This document shows positions 26,878 to 33,917 of a stretch of DNA of 64,000 nt, one piece after another. The stretch comes from Ulvibacter sp. MAR_2010_11 (GTDB taxonomy: Bacteria > Bacteroidota > Bacteroidia > Flavobacteriales > Flavobacteriaceae): positions 1,297,501-1,361,500 of the forward strand of contig NZ_PHTY01000001.1 of the NCBI RefSeq assembly GCF_002813135.1. Direction: 5' to 3'. The stretch's first letter is position 1; each line of letters starts with the position of its first letter. Made by a program: the position numbers and the translations under genes. Under the pieces are notes generated by a model. It made no database searches. It saw nothing but the letters and a program-made list of their open reading frames with translations, and was not told where the DNA came from.

Positions 26878-27908
26878 AATGGTAAAATAATTTTAAATTC
26901 GGTAGTTTCACCTTCCTTTGTCACCACTTTTAATTCTCCTCCATGGGCTTTTACAATATCATAACTTAAACTCAGCCCCAATCCTGTTCCCTGCCCGGTG
27001 GGTTTGGTAGTAAAAAAAGGTTGAAATATTTTCTCCAAAACTTGTTTCGGAATGCCATTACCGTTGTCTTTTACTTTTATATAAATACTGGAGCCATCTT
27101 TGATGGTGCTCACAGAAACCATGGGTTTATACCCATCAATTTTCTTATTAGCCTTTTCATTCACAGCATAAAAGGCATTGGTGATTAAATTGAGAACCAC
27201 GCGGCCAATATCTTGGGGTACGACTTCAATTTTTGTAGAGGTATCGTCGAAACTAGTTTCCACAGTGGCGTTAAACGATTTGTCCTTGGCACGTAAGCCG
27301 TGATACGCTAACCTCAAATATTCATCGACTAAAATATTGATATCGATTGTTTCTTTTTTGCCACTACTGGTACGACTATGCTGCAACATTCCTTTTACAA
27401 TGCCATCGGCTCGTTTACCGTGATGGGTGATTTTTTCTAAATTCTGAATGACATCGTTTGCAATTTCCTTTACATCTTCTAAATTACCATTGTCCAATTC
27501 CTCTTTCATTTCGTCCAATAGCTCTTTGCTTACTTCCGAAAAATTATTGACAAAGTTCAATGGATTCTGTATTTCATGGGCAATTCCGGCAGTTAGTTCT
27601 CCCAAGGAAGCCATTTTTTCAGACTGAATTAGCTGCGTTTGGGTCGCCTTGAGCTCTTCTAATGATTTGTTAAGTGCATCATTGGCTTCCTCTATGGATT
27701 TCCTCTTTTGTTCCAGTTCATCTATGGTTTCCTCCAATAAAATTCCTGTGGTACGCTTTACTTTCTCGGTGCGTTCCAGTTTAAATTCGGAGATCGCAAG
27801 ATCGTTTTCGGCGCTCTTAACAGACTTAAGCAAATCTGTTTTCTCTACTTCTGTAAGGGAATTTGATTGCTGAATAAAATCGAATATCTTTTGAAGGTGT
27901 TGGTTCAT
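26874..27908 (-). CDS. Soluble sensor-less histidine kinase
   Basis: This 344-residue kinase has only a ~100-residue N-terminal coiled coil (EVEKTDLLKSVKSAENDLAI, then NDALNKSLEELKATQTQL) before the HisKA domain with His111 (GIAHEIQNPLNF). The ATPase motifs are NLITNAFY, DNGNGIP and GQGTGLGLS. No sensor domain is visible, so input should come from partner proteins. The gene sits 24 bases after a FIST gene, and FIST proteins of the NosP group are known to control kinases encoded next to them. Its catalytic half is strikingly similar to those of the two larger kinases downstream, including the QNLEKI-HHGKRADGIVKGMLQHSR segment. Confidence 0.92.
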   Translation of the reverse strand: MNQHLQKIFDFIQQSNSLTEVEKTDLLKSVKSAENDLAISEFKLERTEKVKRTTGILLEETIDELEQKRKSIEEANDALNKSLEELKATQTQLIQSEKMASLGELTAGIAHEIQNPLNFVNNFSEVSKELLDEMKEELDNGNLEDVKEIANDVIQNLEKITHHGKRADGIVKGMLQHSRTSSGKKETIDINILVDEYLRLAYHGLRAKDKSFNATVETSFDDTSTKIEVVPQDIGRVVLNLITNAFYAVNEKANKKIDGYKPMVSVSTIKDGSSIYIKVKDNGNGIPKQVLEKIFQPFFTTKPTGQGTGLGLSLSYDIVKAHGGELKVVTKEGETTEFKIILPL

Positions 27909-27932
27909 ATTTTTTTGCTCATTACAGGGGAT

Positions 27933-29072
27933 TTATTTTTCTTTTAAAGCAACGATACAACAGGTATTGTTATGAAACTCATGCTTTCCGGTTTTAGATT
28001 TTCCGAATTCGCCATAGGTAAAAAAACCGACCATGGGCGCATCCCAAACTTTTTTTACCTGTTCAATTTCTTCCTGTATTAATATTCCAAAAGACAAATG
28101 TCTGCTCACGCAGGAGAACATTATCAAGGCGTCTGCCTCCGCTTGTTTTTCGGTTTTGATATCCTGGCATTCCTTCACTACTATTTCAATAGCATCAAAA
28201 TCGGGGGGAAGTGAAAATTTAATTTTGGAACCCTGAGGCACGTTCCCTGCGCAAATAAGCGAACGGTCTTCCCGATTTGCAAGCATTGCGGTGCGCATAA
28301 CCGGCGCCACATTTTCACGTTCCATCTGCAACGGATAGTACGCTCCAATTTGTGTGACAATTTCTTTTCCCGAATCAAAATCATACTCCACTCCAAGATA
28401 CTTGATAATCATATCCAAAGCAGGTTTATCATCAATTGTATAAACCACGTTACCCACACTTTTGGTAATGGTTTTCGTTGTGCCAATGGCTTTCCAGCCA
28501 CAGGTGGCAATTCCATTTAATTCAATTTTATCTTCGTCAATTATAAGTCCTAATAGACCTTTGGCGCTACTTTTTCCGTAGGTAAAGGCCACCGGACCAT
28601 CCAAAGACAGGTCGTCACCGGCCATTCCGCCAAATATTGTTGCTTCGCTGCCACAGCCTTCAGTAATACCTTCAATAATATTTTCGCCCTCATTACTCAA
28701 CCAGCCGGATACGATGATAAAGGCGGGTCTTGAAAAGGCCTTTTTTCCTTCAATCCCCAATTGTTTTGCATTTTCCAGGGTGGTCATGTCGCCTGTCTCC
28801 AAGAAAACTAATTTGAAATATTCTTGGTGTATATCCAATAGCATTACCGTAACGCTTCCTTCTTCAACATCACCATCAATAAATTCCCCCGATGTAGTCG
28901 CCCCGAACACGGCAATTCCTTCCTTATCGAAAATTTCGCAAATGGCATCTATATCCTGCTTAATGGAAAGGAAGACAATAGCCAAAGTAGGTTTAAAACC
29001 GCTTTTCATGTTTTCCTGAAAGGCAATTGCAATTTCCTCGGTTGATTTTCCCTTAAATGTTCTTGCAATCAT
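27933..29072 (-). CDS. FIST domain signal-transduction protein (third of three)
   Basis: This 379-residue protein carries FIST_N (residues ~25-220, GFKPTLAIVFLS, IFGGMAGDD, ATCGWKAIGTTKTITKS) and FIST_C (~220-370, PALDMIIKYLG, ALIMFSCVSRHLSFG, MVGFFTYGEFG, FHNNTCCIVAL). FIST domains are cytoplasmic ligand-binding modules. Some (NosP) bind haem and sense nitric oxide, and others are predicted to bind amino acids. It directly precedes the sensor-less kinase gene, so it is the best candidate for that kinase's input subunit. Paralogous to the two FIST proteins upstream, most clearly in the CGWKA-GT and FSLPPDFD motifs. Confidence 0.9.
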   Translation of the reverse strand: MIARTFKGKSTEEIAIAFQENMKSGFKPTLAIVFLSIKQDIDAICEIFDKEGIAVFGATTSGEFIDGDVEEGSVTVMLLDIHQEYFKLVFLETGDMTTLENAKQLGIEGKKAFSRPAFIIVSGWLSNEGENIIEGITEGCGSEATIFGGMAGDDLSLDGPVAFTYGKSSAKGLLGLIIDEDKIELNGIATCGWKAIGTTKTITKSVGNVVYTIDDKPALDMIIKYLGVEYDFDSGKEIVTQIGAYYPLQMERENVAPVMRTAMLANREDRSLICAGNVPQGSKIKFSLPPDFDAIEIVVKECQDIKTEKQAEADALIMFSCVSRHLSFGILIQEEIEQVKKVWDAPMVGFFTYGEFGKSKTGKHEFHNNTCCIVALKEK

Positions 29073-29096
29073 ATGCTTTAGCTAATTTTAGTACTA

Positions 29097-29399
29097 TTAT
29101 TCTACAGTGCCAATCATCACTGTTACTCCACCGGTTGCGAAATTAGACAGATCGTTTACTGTCGCTTGCCCTTCGGCAGACGCCATTGTTTCCTGCATTT
29201 GTTCGAGGGATGTGAAATACAATTCGGCTATTCGATAATATGCTGCCTTTTGTCCGTCGGGCGTACCCAGTACCTTGGTTAATTCTATTCTTGCCATACC
29301 CTCCATAGTGTCGACTAGTGGCATATGTTTTTCGCGATAGTATTTCTCGAAGGCTGTTGCATCTACCGGGTGACCATAGAGTACTGTTAGTTTTAACAT
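29097..29399 (-). CDS. EthD-family dimeric alpha/beta-barrel protein
   Basis: This 100-residue protein begins MLKLTVLYGHPVDATAFEKY with the paired YYREKHMPL motif, continues MARIELTKV and YYRIAELYF, and ends with a glycine/valine strand. This is the EthD/ferredoxin-like dimeric barrel. Members bind or convert small organic molecules, and none of the residues here fixes an activity. It is inserted between two FIST genes with 18-24 base gaps, so it is co-transcribed with the sensor genes. It could supply or modify a ligand for them (inference). Confidence 0.85.
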   Translation of the reverse strand: MLKLTVLYGHPVDATAFEKYYREKHMPLVDTMEGMARIELTKVLGTPDGQKAAYYRIAELYFTSLEQMQETMASAEGQATVNDLSNFATGGVTVMIGTVE

Positions 29400-29417
29400 A
29401 GTTTATATTTTAATTAG

Positions 29418-30560
29418 TTACTTTTCTTTTAAAGCCACCCAGCTCACAGTGGTGCCATGAAATTCAGATGAACCATTATCTAGTTTGCCGAATTCTCCAA
29501 GAGAGAAAAAGCCTATCATGGGCTTATTCCACGTAGATGCCAGTCCTTCTATTTCTGTTGAAACCATCGGGCCAAACGAACCTAATCTTCCTACACAAGA
29601 AAATGTTAGGAGCGCATCTACATCAGGCATCTCTTTCTCTTTTATCTTTTTGGTGCTGTCTATTACTTTATCGATCACATCAAAATCCGGCGGCAGGGAA
29701 AAGCGAAATTTTTCTCCCTCATTTACAGTTCCACTAACCATTACTGATTTATCTGTTGTGTTCCAAAGCAATAGGGGGCGCATTAAAAAACTTCCCGGTT
29801 CTCGTTCAAACTGCAATGGATAACCAAGATCAGAAGGAAGCAGGCCGGTTGCGTGGTTTCTGTTAGTTAGGATGTCTTCACCTAAAAATTTTTGGATCAG
29901 GTCTACCGCCGGTTCACCATCAATTGTAAAAATCCACGGTCCGTCGCTTTTTGTAATTTTTTTCTCTGTGCCTACGGGTTTCCAACCTGAAACGGCAAGT
30001 CCACTCATTTTTACTTTATCCTGATCAATGATGAGTGCAATAATGCCCCTAGTACTGGATACGGCATTGGTAAATACAACACCTGAAAAATCGGCAGGGT
30101 TACCTGCTGCACCTCCCATAACAGCAACATCTTTTCCTGCAATTTCAACAAACCCGTCAATCAATTCTTCTCCCGATAAAATAGTATCAATTGTTGAAAT
30201 AATGAAGCCAGGATTTTTGAATGTTGCCAAACCTGATTTGGCAACAGATTTAGCCGCCTCAACGGGAGGAAGCTCCTTGTACTCTTTCAATACGATGCTA
30301 AAATGTTTCGGCTTCATATCCAATAGTAAAACAACAATACTACCCTCATAATCTAATCCATCTTCCGTAAATTTTTGAGCCGTACTAGCACCGAAAACTA
30401 TAATTCCTTCTGTGCTCATAATACGGGTAATCGCTTCTATATCTTCTACATTAGAAATGAACACAATGGCAAGGGTTGGTTTATAACCATCGGCCATGCA
30501 TTTTACCAATGCAGTTTTAATTTCTTCGGATGCTTTTCCTATGATTGATTTTGCCTTCAC
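29418..30560 (-). CDS. FIST domain signal-transduction protein (second of three)
   Basis: I set the start at the GTG at 30560 (VKAKSIIGKASEEIK). It aligns with the ATG start of the first FIST paralogue (MKAKSIKGKSTAEVK), lies 2 bases after that gene's TAA, and gives 380 residues; the longest frame would overlap the upstream gene. FIST_N shows GYKPTLAIVFIS, VMGGAAGNP and AVSGWKPVGTEKKITKS. FIST_C shows PAVDLIQKFLG, ALLTFSCVGRLGSFG and FHGTTVSWVALKEK. Compared with its paralogues the CGWKA cysteine is replaced by serine and FHN by FHG, which may mean a different ligand or loss of one. Confidence 0.88.
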   Translation of the reverse strand: MKAKSIIGKASEEIKTALVKCMADGYKPTLAIVFISNVEDIEAITRIMSTEGIIVFGASTAQKFTEDGLDYEGSIVVLLLDMKPKHFSIVLKEYKELPPVEAAKSVAKSGLATFKNPGFIISTIDTILSGEELIDGFVEIAGKDVAVMGGAAGNPADFSGVVFTNAVSSTRGIIALIIDQDKVKMSGLAVSGWKPVGTEKKITKSDGPWIFTIDGEPAVDLIQKFLGEDILTNRNHATGLLPSDLGYPLQFEREPGSFLMRPLLLWNTTDKSVMVSGTVNEGEKFRFSLPPDFDVIDKVIDSTKKIKEKEMPDVDALLTFSCVGRLGSFGPMVSTEIEGLASTWNKPMIGFFSLGEFGKLDNGSSEFHGTTVSWVALKEK

Positions 30561-30562
30561 GA

Positions 30563-31702
30563 TTATTTTTCCTTTAATGCCACACAACAGGTTGTGAGGT
30601 TATGCATTTCTAAATTTCCCCCGGTAGCCCGTCCCAATTCTCCATTGCTAAACATGCCTGCCATAGGTACATTCCAAACATTTTTTACACCTTCCAGCTC
30701 CTGACTCATTAGAGGCCCCAATGATAGAATTCTGCCTGCACAACTGAAAACAACGAGTGCATCTGCTTCGGGCATTTCGGTTGCTTTTAGATTTTCTACT
30801 CCCTTTACTACTTTTTCCATTACGTCAAAATCGGGTGGTAAGGAGAAACGCACTTTTGAACCCTGCGGCACTGAACCACTACTATAATAAGAACGATCTG
30901 TCCAGTCTATTTTAAGGCCTGGCCTCATAACAGGGTCTCCTTTTTCCCGCTGTAATTGCAGCGGGAAATTGGCTGCGATTTCAAGGGCCAGATTAGTATT
31001 TTCCGGGGTAATATTTTCCAGTCCGCCGTATTTGGCAGTAATATCCAATACAGGAATATCATCTACTGTGTACACATGATTGCCTTCACTTTTTGTTACC
31101 GTTTTTACTGTTCCAACCGCTTTCCATCCACAGGTGGCAATACCTTTTATTTCCACTTTTGTTTCATCCAGTGCAATGCAAACCATAGCATTGCCGCTAT
31201 CTTTACCATTTGTAAAAACGAAGGTGGAGGTAAAAGCATAATCATCGCCTGCTGCCCCTCCATAAGCATTAACTTCTTTACCGGCAATGTCCTCAATGCC
31301 GCGAAGTATTTCTTCTCCATCGGCTGCCATATGACTGGCGCCGATTAAAAAAGCAGGTGTTGTAAATTTTGCCTTTGCTTTTTGAGCAATGCCGCTTGAC
31401 ACTTCTCTGTAATTTTTTTCGGGATATTCTTCAAAATATATTTGAAAATGATCCTTATTCATGTCAAGTAAAAGAATTGCTGCTGAACCTTTTTGAGTTT
31501 CTTCATCAATGAACTCTCCATTAGTGGTGCAGCCAAAAATGGCTATACCGGCTTCATCAAGCAAATTGCTGATAGCCGTTCTGTCCTGAGCTTTTGAAAT
31601 AAAGCAGATACCTAATGTTGGATTAAAACCGTCAGCCATGCTTTGCGTTAACGCAGCTTTTACTTCTGCTGTAGATTTTCCTTTAATTGATTTTGCTTTC
31701 AT
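30563..31702 (-). CDS. FIST domain signal-transduction protein (first of three)
   Basis: This 379-residue protein has FIST_N motifs GFNPTLGICFIS, AYGGAAGDDYAF and ATCGWKAVGTVKTVTKS, and FIST_C motifs PVLDITAKYGG, ALVVFSCAGRILSLG and MAGMFSNGELG. No signal peptide or membrane helix is present, so it is cytoplasmic. It is the first sensor gene of the run, separated from the TerB-like gene by 87 bases, the longest gap in the operon, and from the next FIST gene by 2 bases. Whether it binds haem/NO, amino acids or something else cannot be told from the sequence. Confidence 0.9.
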   Translation of the reverse strand: MKAKSIKGKSTAEVKAALTQSMADGFNPTLGICFISKAQDRTAISNLLDEAGIAIFGCTTNGEFIDEETQKGSAAILLLDMNKDHFQIYFEEYPEKNYREVSSGIAQKAKAKFTTPAFLIGASHMAADGEEILRGIEDIAGKEVNAYGGAAGDDYAFTSTFVFTNGKDSGNAMVCIALDETKVEIKGIATCGWKAVGTVKTVTKSEGNHVYTVDDIPVLDITAKYGGLENITPENTNLALEIAANFPLQLQREKGDPVMRPGLKIDWTDRSYYSSGSVPQGSKVRFSLPPDFDVMEKVVKGVENLKATEMPEADALVVFSCAGRILSLGPLMSQELEGVKNVWNVPMAGMFSNGELGRATGGNLEMHNLTTCCVALKEK

Positions 31703-31789
31703 TGCAACTGTTTGTGTGTTATCGAGTTAGGCTTTATTGCCCAGCAAGAAGTTATTGAAATAGGGCACTATTTTATTAAACAAATGGAA

Positions 31790-32125
31790 TTAGTACAATA
31801 CGTTATCCAGGATTCTGGCAATGTTGCGCTCCTTGCTTCCCAATTCTTTGTCTGCATGGAATAGCTCCCACACCTCTTTCTTGAGTTGACCCAGTTCCAT
31901 GTTCGAGTATTCGTGTTGTTCCAACGCATGCTGAATTTTTTCCAGACAGTCATCCTCCTCATCTTCACAAAACTCCTCGTACAGTCTGTTGAATGTTTCT
32001 GAGTCGATTTTGGATTTTATAAGATTGAGCTCTTCCTCGGTTTCATGAGAATCTGCCCTTGCACAGAGTAACAGCACGTAAATTTTTAATTCATCTTTAG
32101 ACCAATGGTTGGGTTGTTTTTTCAT
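31790..32125 (-). CDS. TerB-like small acidic helical protein
   Basis: This 111-residue, all-helical acidic protein begins HWSKDELKIYVLLLCARADSHET-type and continues with EEELNLIKSKI and EFCEDEEDDCLEKI. The pattern of paired helices (YVLLLCARAD-x-x-x-x-EEEL, later ELFHADKELGSKERNI) resembles the TerB/DjlA-N helical fold, which is thought to bind metal or membranes. Assignment is tentative. It is 7 bases after the short DUF6090-like ORF and probably co-transcribed with the FIST genes. Confidence 0.6.
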   Translation of the reverse strand: MKKQPNHWSKDELKIYVLLLCARADSHETEEELNLIKSKIDSETFNRLYEEFCEDEEDDCLEKIQHALEQHEYSNMELGQLKKEVWELFHADKELGSKERNIARILDNVLY

Positions 32126-32132
32126 TGTGTTA

Positions 32133-32375
32133 CTATTTAATTAGTTTTAGAGTCAAAAGGTCCTCCGTTTTGGTGTTCTCGTTGAGATGGTTACTTCGCA
32201 GGGCAATAAAAATCCAGACTAAAACCGGAACATTTTCAGTAGTAGGATATCGAAAATATTTACTGAAAGTACTCGCCATGGCCCAATAGCTATCAGGCCG
32301 AATATCGTATGGAAAGCGTTCGCACGGATATTCAGACAATAGCCGAAGCCTTAATGTCCTGAAGAATGAAATCAT
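32133..32375 (-). pseudogene. Short ORF resembling a degenerate DUF6090 protein
   Basis: This 80-codon ORF starts MISFFRTLRLRLLSE, very like the DUF6090 opening (MIKFFRKIRQKLLSE). After a divergent stretch it has a hydrophobic segment VPVLVWIFIALRSNHLNENT that parallels the DUF6090 pattern of a VLVVIGILIALQINNWNE helix. It lacks the ~150-residue C-terminal part of that family. I read it as a shortened or decaying copy that may still act as the first gene of the signalling operon. It lies 7 bases before the TerB-like gene. A real but unrelated small gene is the alternative. Confidence 0.45.
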
Positions 32376-32386
32376 GAGAGGTTAGT

Positions 32387-32442
32387 TAGTTATTTCTAAA
32401 TATATGAAATTTAGATAACTAAAGGCTACGTACTACTACGTA
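32387..32442. promoter_or_regulatory. Two dyads upstream of the signalling operon
   Basis: Directly upstream of the first ORF of the operon lie two inverted repeats. The first is TACGTA-CTAC-TACGTA (32427-32442). The second is a longer imperfect one with arms at 32387-32401 (TAGTTATTTCTAAAT) and 32409-32421 (ATTTAGATAACTA). On the minus strand a weak -7-like TATATTTA lies between the arms (32397-32404). The first dyad would be placed upstream of the promoter as an activator site, and the second around the start or leader. Function is inferred from position only. Confidence 0.4.
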
Positions 32443-32462
32443 TTTAAAAGAAGCAGAGAAAC

Positions 32463-33365
32463 TTACAAATATTCTGAAACGAATTTTTTGGAATAATTTT
32501 TTATTTCATTTCTGGTTTTTTCAAAAGCAGTGTGAATTTCTGCTTCAGTACCCTTAATCTTAGAAGGATCCGAAAAATTTTGATGTAGTCTCAGCGCATT
32601 GGGAGCCGGAATAAAAGGACAGTTTTCCTGTGCATGATCGCAGACTGTAATTATGTAATCCCATGATATTCCGGGATATTCCTCAACATGATTTGAAGTG
32701 TGTTGTGTAATATCTATTCCGTCTTCCGCCATAATCGCTACAGCACCCGGGTTGAGTCCGTGCGTTTCTATCCCGGCGCTGTAAATGTTGGCCTTGTTTT
32801 TGGCGAAATGCTTTAAGTAACCTTCTGCCATCTGACTTCTACAGCTGTTGCCGGTGCACAATACGAGGATGTTTTTCATATAATTTACTTTTTTACTTCT
32901 TCTTTCCATGAGTACATTATCGTGCCAGATCCCGTCACGTTGTGCAATTTTTTCGCGAACACCCACAATTCTGAAACCATATTGTTCATGTAGTATGATA
33001 CTCACTTCATTCTGAGCAAAAATTCCGGCCTGTAAGGTCCAAAAGCCTTCCTTTTCACTTTCCGAAATCAAATGGCCAAGGAGTTTTTTACCGATTCCTT
33101 TTCCTTGATACGCTTTTGATACATAGATAGTATTTTCAGCAACTCCCTTATAAACTTCTCGTTTCGAAACCGGGCTTAAGGCACACCAAGCTACGATCAC
33201 ATTGTCTACAATTGCAACATATCGGCATGTCGGTAAAAATTTATCATTCCATTGTTGCCAAGATGGAGTTTTAGTTTCAAAAGAGGCAATACCCGTTTTG
33301 AGTCCTTCCGAATAGATTTTGGTGACCGATGGGTAATGCTTTTTCTCTAAATGAATTATCTCCAT
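32463..33365 (-). CDS. GNAT acetyltransferase fused to thioredoxin-type arsenate reductase
   Basis: I chose the ATG at 33365 (MEIIHLEKKHY); the longest frame adds 20 residues encoded by a G/C hairpin repeat. Residues 1-157 are a GNAT domain of the phosphinothricin/arsinothricin acetyltransferase type (GIASFETKTP, YVSKAYQGKGIGKKLL, ALHEQYGFR-like IILHEQYGFR). Residues 163-300 are a low-molecular-weight phosphatase-fold ArsC: P-loop CTGNSCRS with Cys170 and Arg176, redox cysteines 242 and 249 (VCDHAQENCP), and Asp266 (NFSDPSK). Predicted roles are arsenate reduction and acetylation of an amino-acid-like toxin. It ends the arsR-DUF6428 operon. The two halves are normally separate proteins. Confidence 0.88.
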   Translation of the reverse strand: MEIIHLEKKHYPSVTKIYSEGLKTGIASFETKTPSWQQWNDKFLPTCRYVAIVDNVIVAWCALSPVSKREVYKGVAENTIYVSKAYQGKGIGKKLLGHLISESEKEGFWTLQAGIFAQNEVSIILHEQYGFRIVGVREKIAQRDGIWHDNVLMERRSKKVNYMKNILVLCTGNSCRSQMAEGYLKHFAKNKANIYSAGIETHGLNPGAVAIMAEDGIDITQHTSNHVEEYPGISWDYIITVCDHAQENCPFIPAPNALRLHQNFSDPSKIKGTEAEIHTAFEKTRNEIKNYSKKFVSEYL

Positions 33366-33377
33366 AAAGTTAAATTT

Positions 33378-33407
33378 CCCCTCCCTTTGGGAGGGGCTAG
33401 GGGTGGG
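33378..33407. repeat. Dispersed G/C hairpin repeat of Flavobacteriia
   Basis: A perfect hairpin, CCCCTCCC-TTT-GGGAGGGG (33378-33396), is followed by CTAGGGGTGGG. This is the kind of short boilerplate repeat scattered between genes of many flavobacterial genomes. It lies between the stop of the DUF6428 gene and the start of the fusion gene, and could act as an mRNA processing or attenuation element. Confidence 0.6.
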
Positions 33408-33408
33408 T

Positions 33409-33900
33409 TTAACAACAACCGCCACCCGGGGCGCAACATGCTACTTCTTCAGTCTTTTCAACAGTTTCAGGAACACCACAAGCTTCTTTAGCCTTGCAAT
33501 CGGTTTTCTCGACAGCTAATTTAAAAAGTAATTGATTGTTTTTTATTTCGTAATCGTTAACAAAAAGTTGTGCAGTGTGAAATAAGGAATTTCCATATTC
33601 AAATTTCACTTCGGAAGTCATGTCAAACGGCTTTATACTCCCTACTTTTTTAAGAATGCCCAAGGCTTTGTAGGTGCTCATAAATTCGGTTTTGTCCTTT
33701 TCTGAAGGACTTTCCCATAGTTGAACAATGGTTTCCTTCCACGAGTCGGTTCGGGCACCGCAATCCACAGAATCCACGGCGATGTGTTTCACTTCGGTGA
33801 TATGATAATTTGCGCCAACCAGTTGATTGGGGGCATATTCAAACAATAAGGCCTTATCCTTATGAGTTTCTAATACTTGCAATAATTCTTGTGTTTTCAT
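33409..33900 (-). CDS. DUF6428 family protein with cysteine-rich tail
   Basis: The start at 33900 (MKTQELLQVLETHKD) avoids overlap with arsR; nine more codons are open upstream. This 163-residue protein has the DUF6428 pattern (ALLFEYAPNQLVGANYHITEVKHI, VDCGARTDSWKETIVQLWE) that recurs with ArsR and arsenate reductase genes in Bacteroidota. The C-terminal half adds a second small domain and ends in VACCAPGGGCC. The clustered cysteines could bind arsenite or another thiophilic metal. Function is unknown; its place in the operon suggests a role in arsenic handling. Confidence 0.75.
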   Translation of the reverse strand: MKTQELLQVLETHKDKALLFEYAPNQLVGANYHITEVKHIAVDSVDCGARTDSWKETIVQLWESPSEKDKTEFMSTYKALGILKKVGSIKPFDMTSEVKFEYGNSLFHTAQLFVNDYEIKNNQLLFKLAVEKTDCKAKEACGVPETVEKTEEVACCAPGGGCC

Positions 33901-33917
33901 GAGTGTAACATGTTTGT

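Noticed and set aside
33366-33425. Twenty-residue N-terminal extension of the GNAT-ArsC fusion
   Set aside because: It is encoded by the dispersed G/C hairpin repeat and overlaps the previous gene; the GNAT fold starts at MEIIHLEKKHY.
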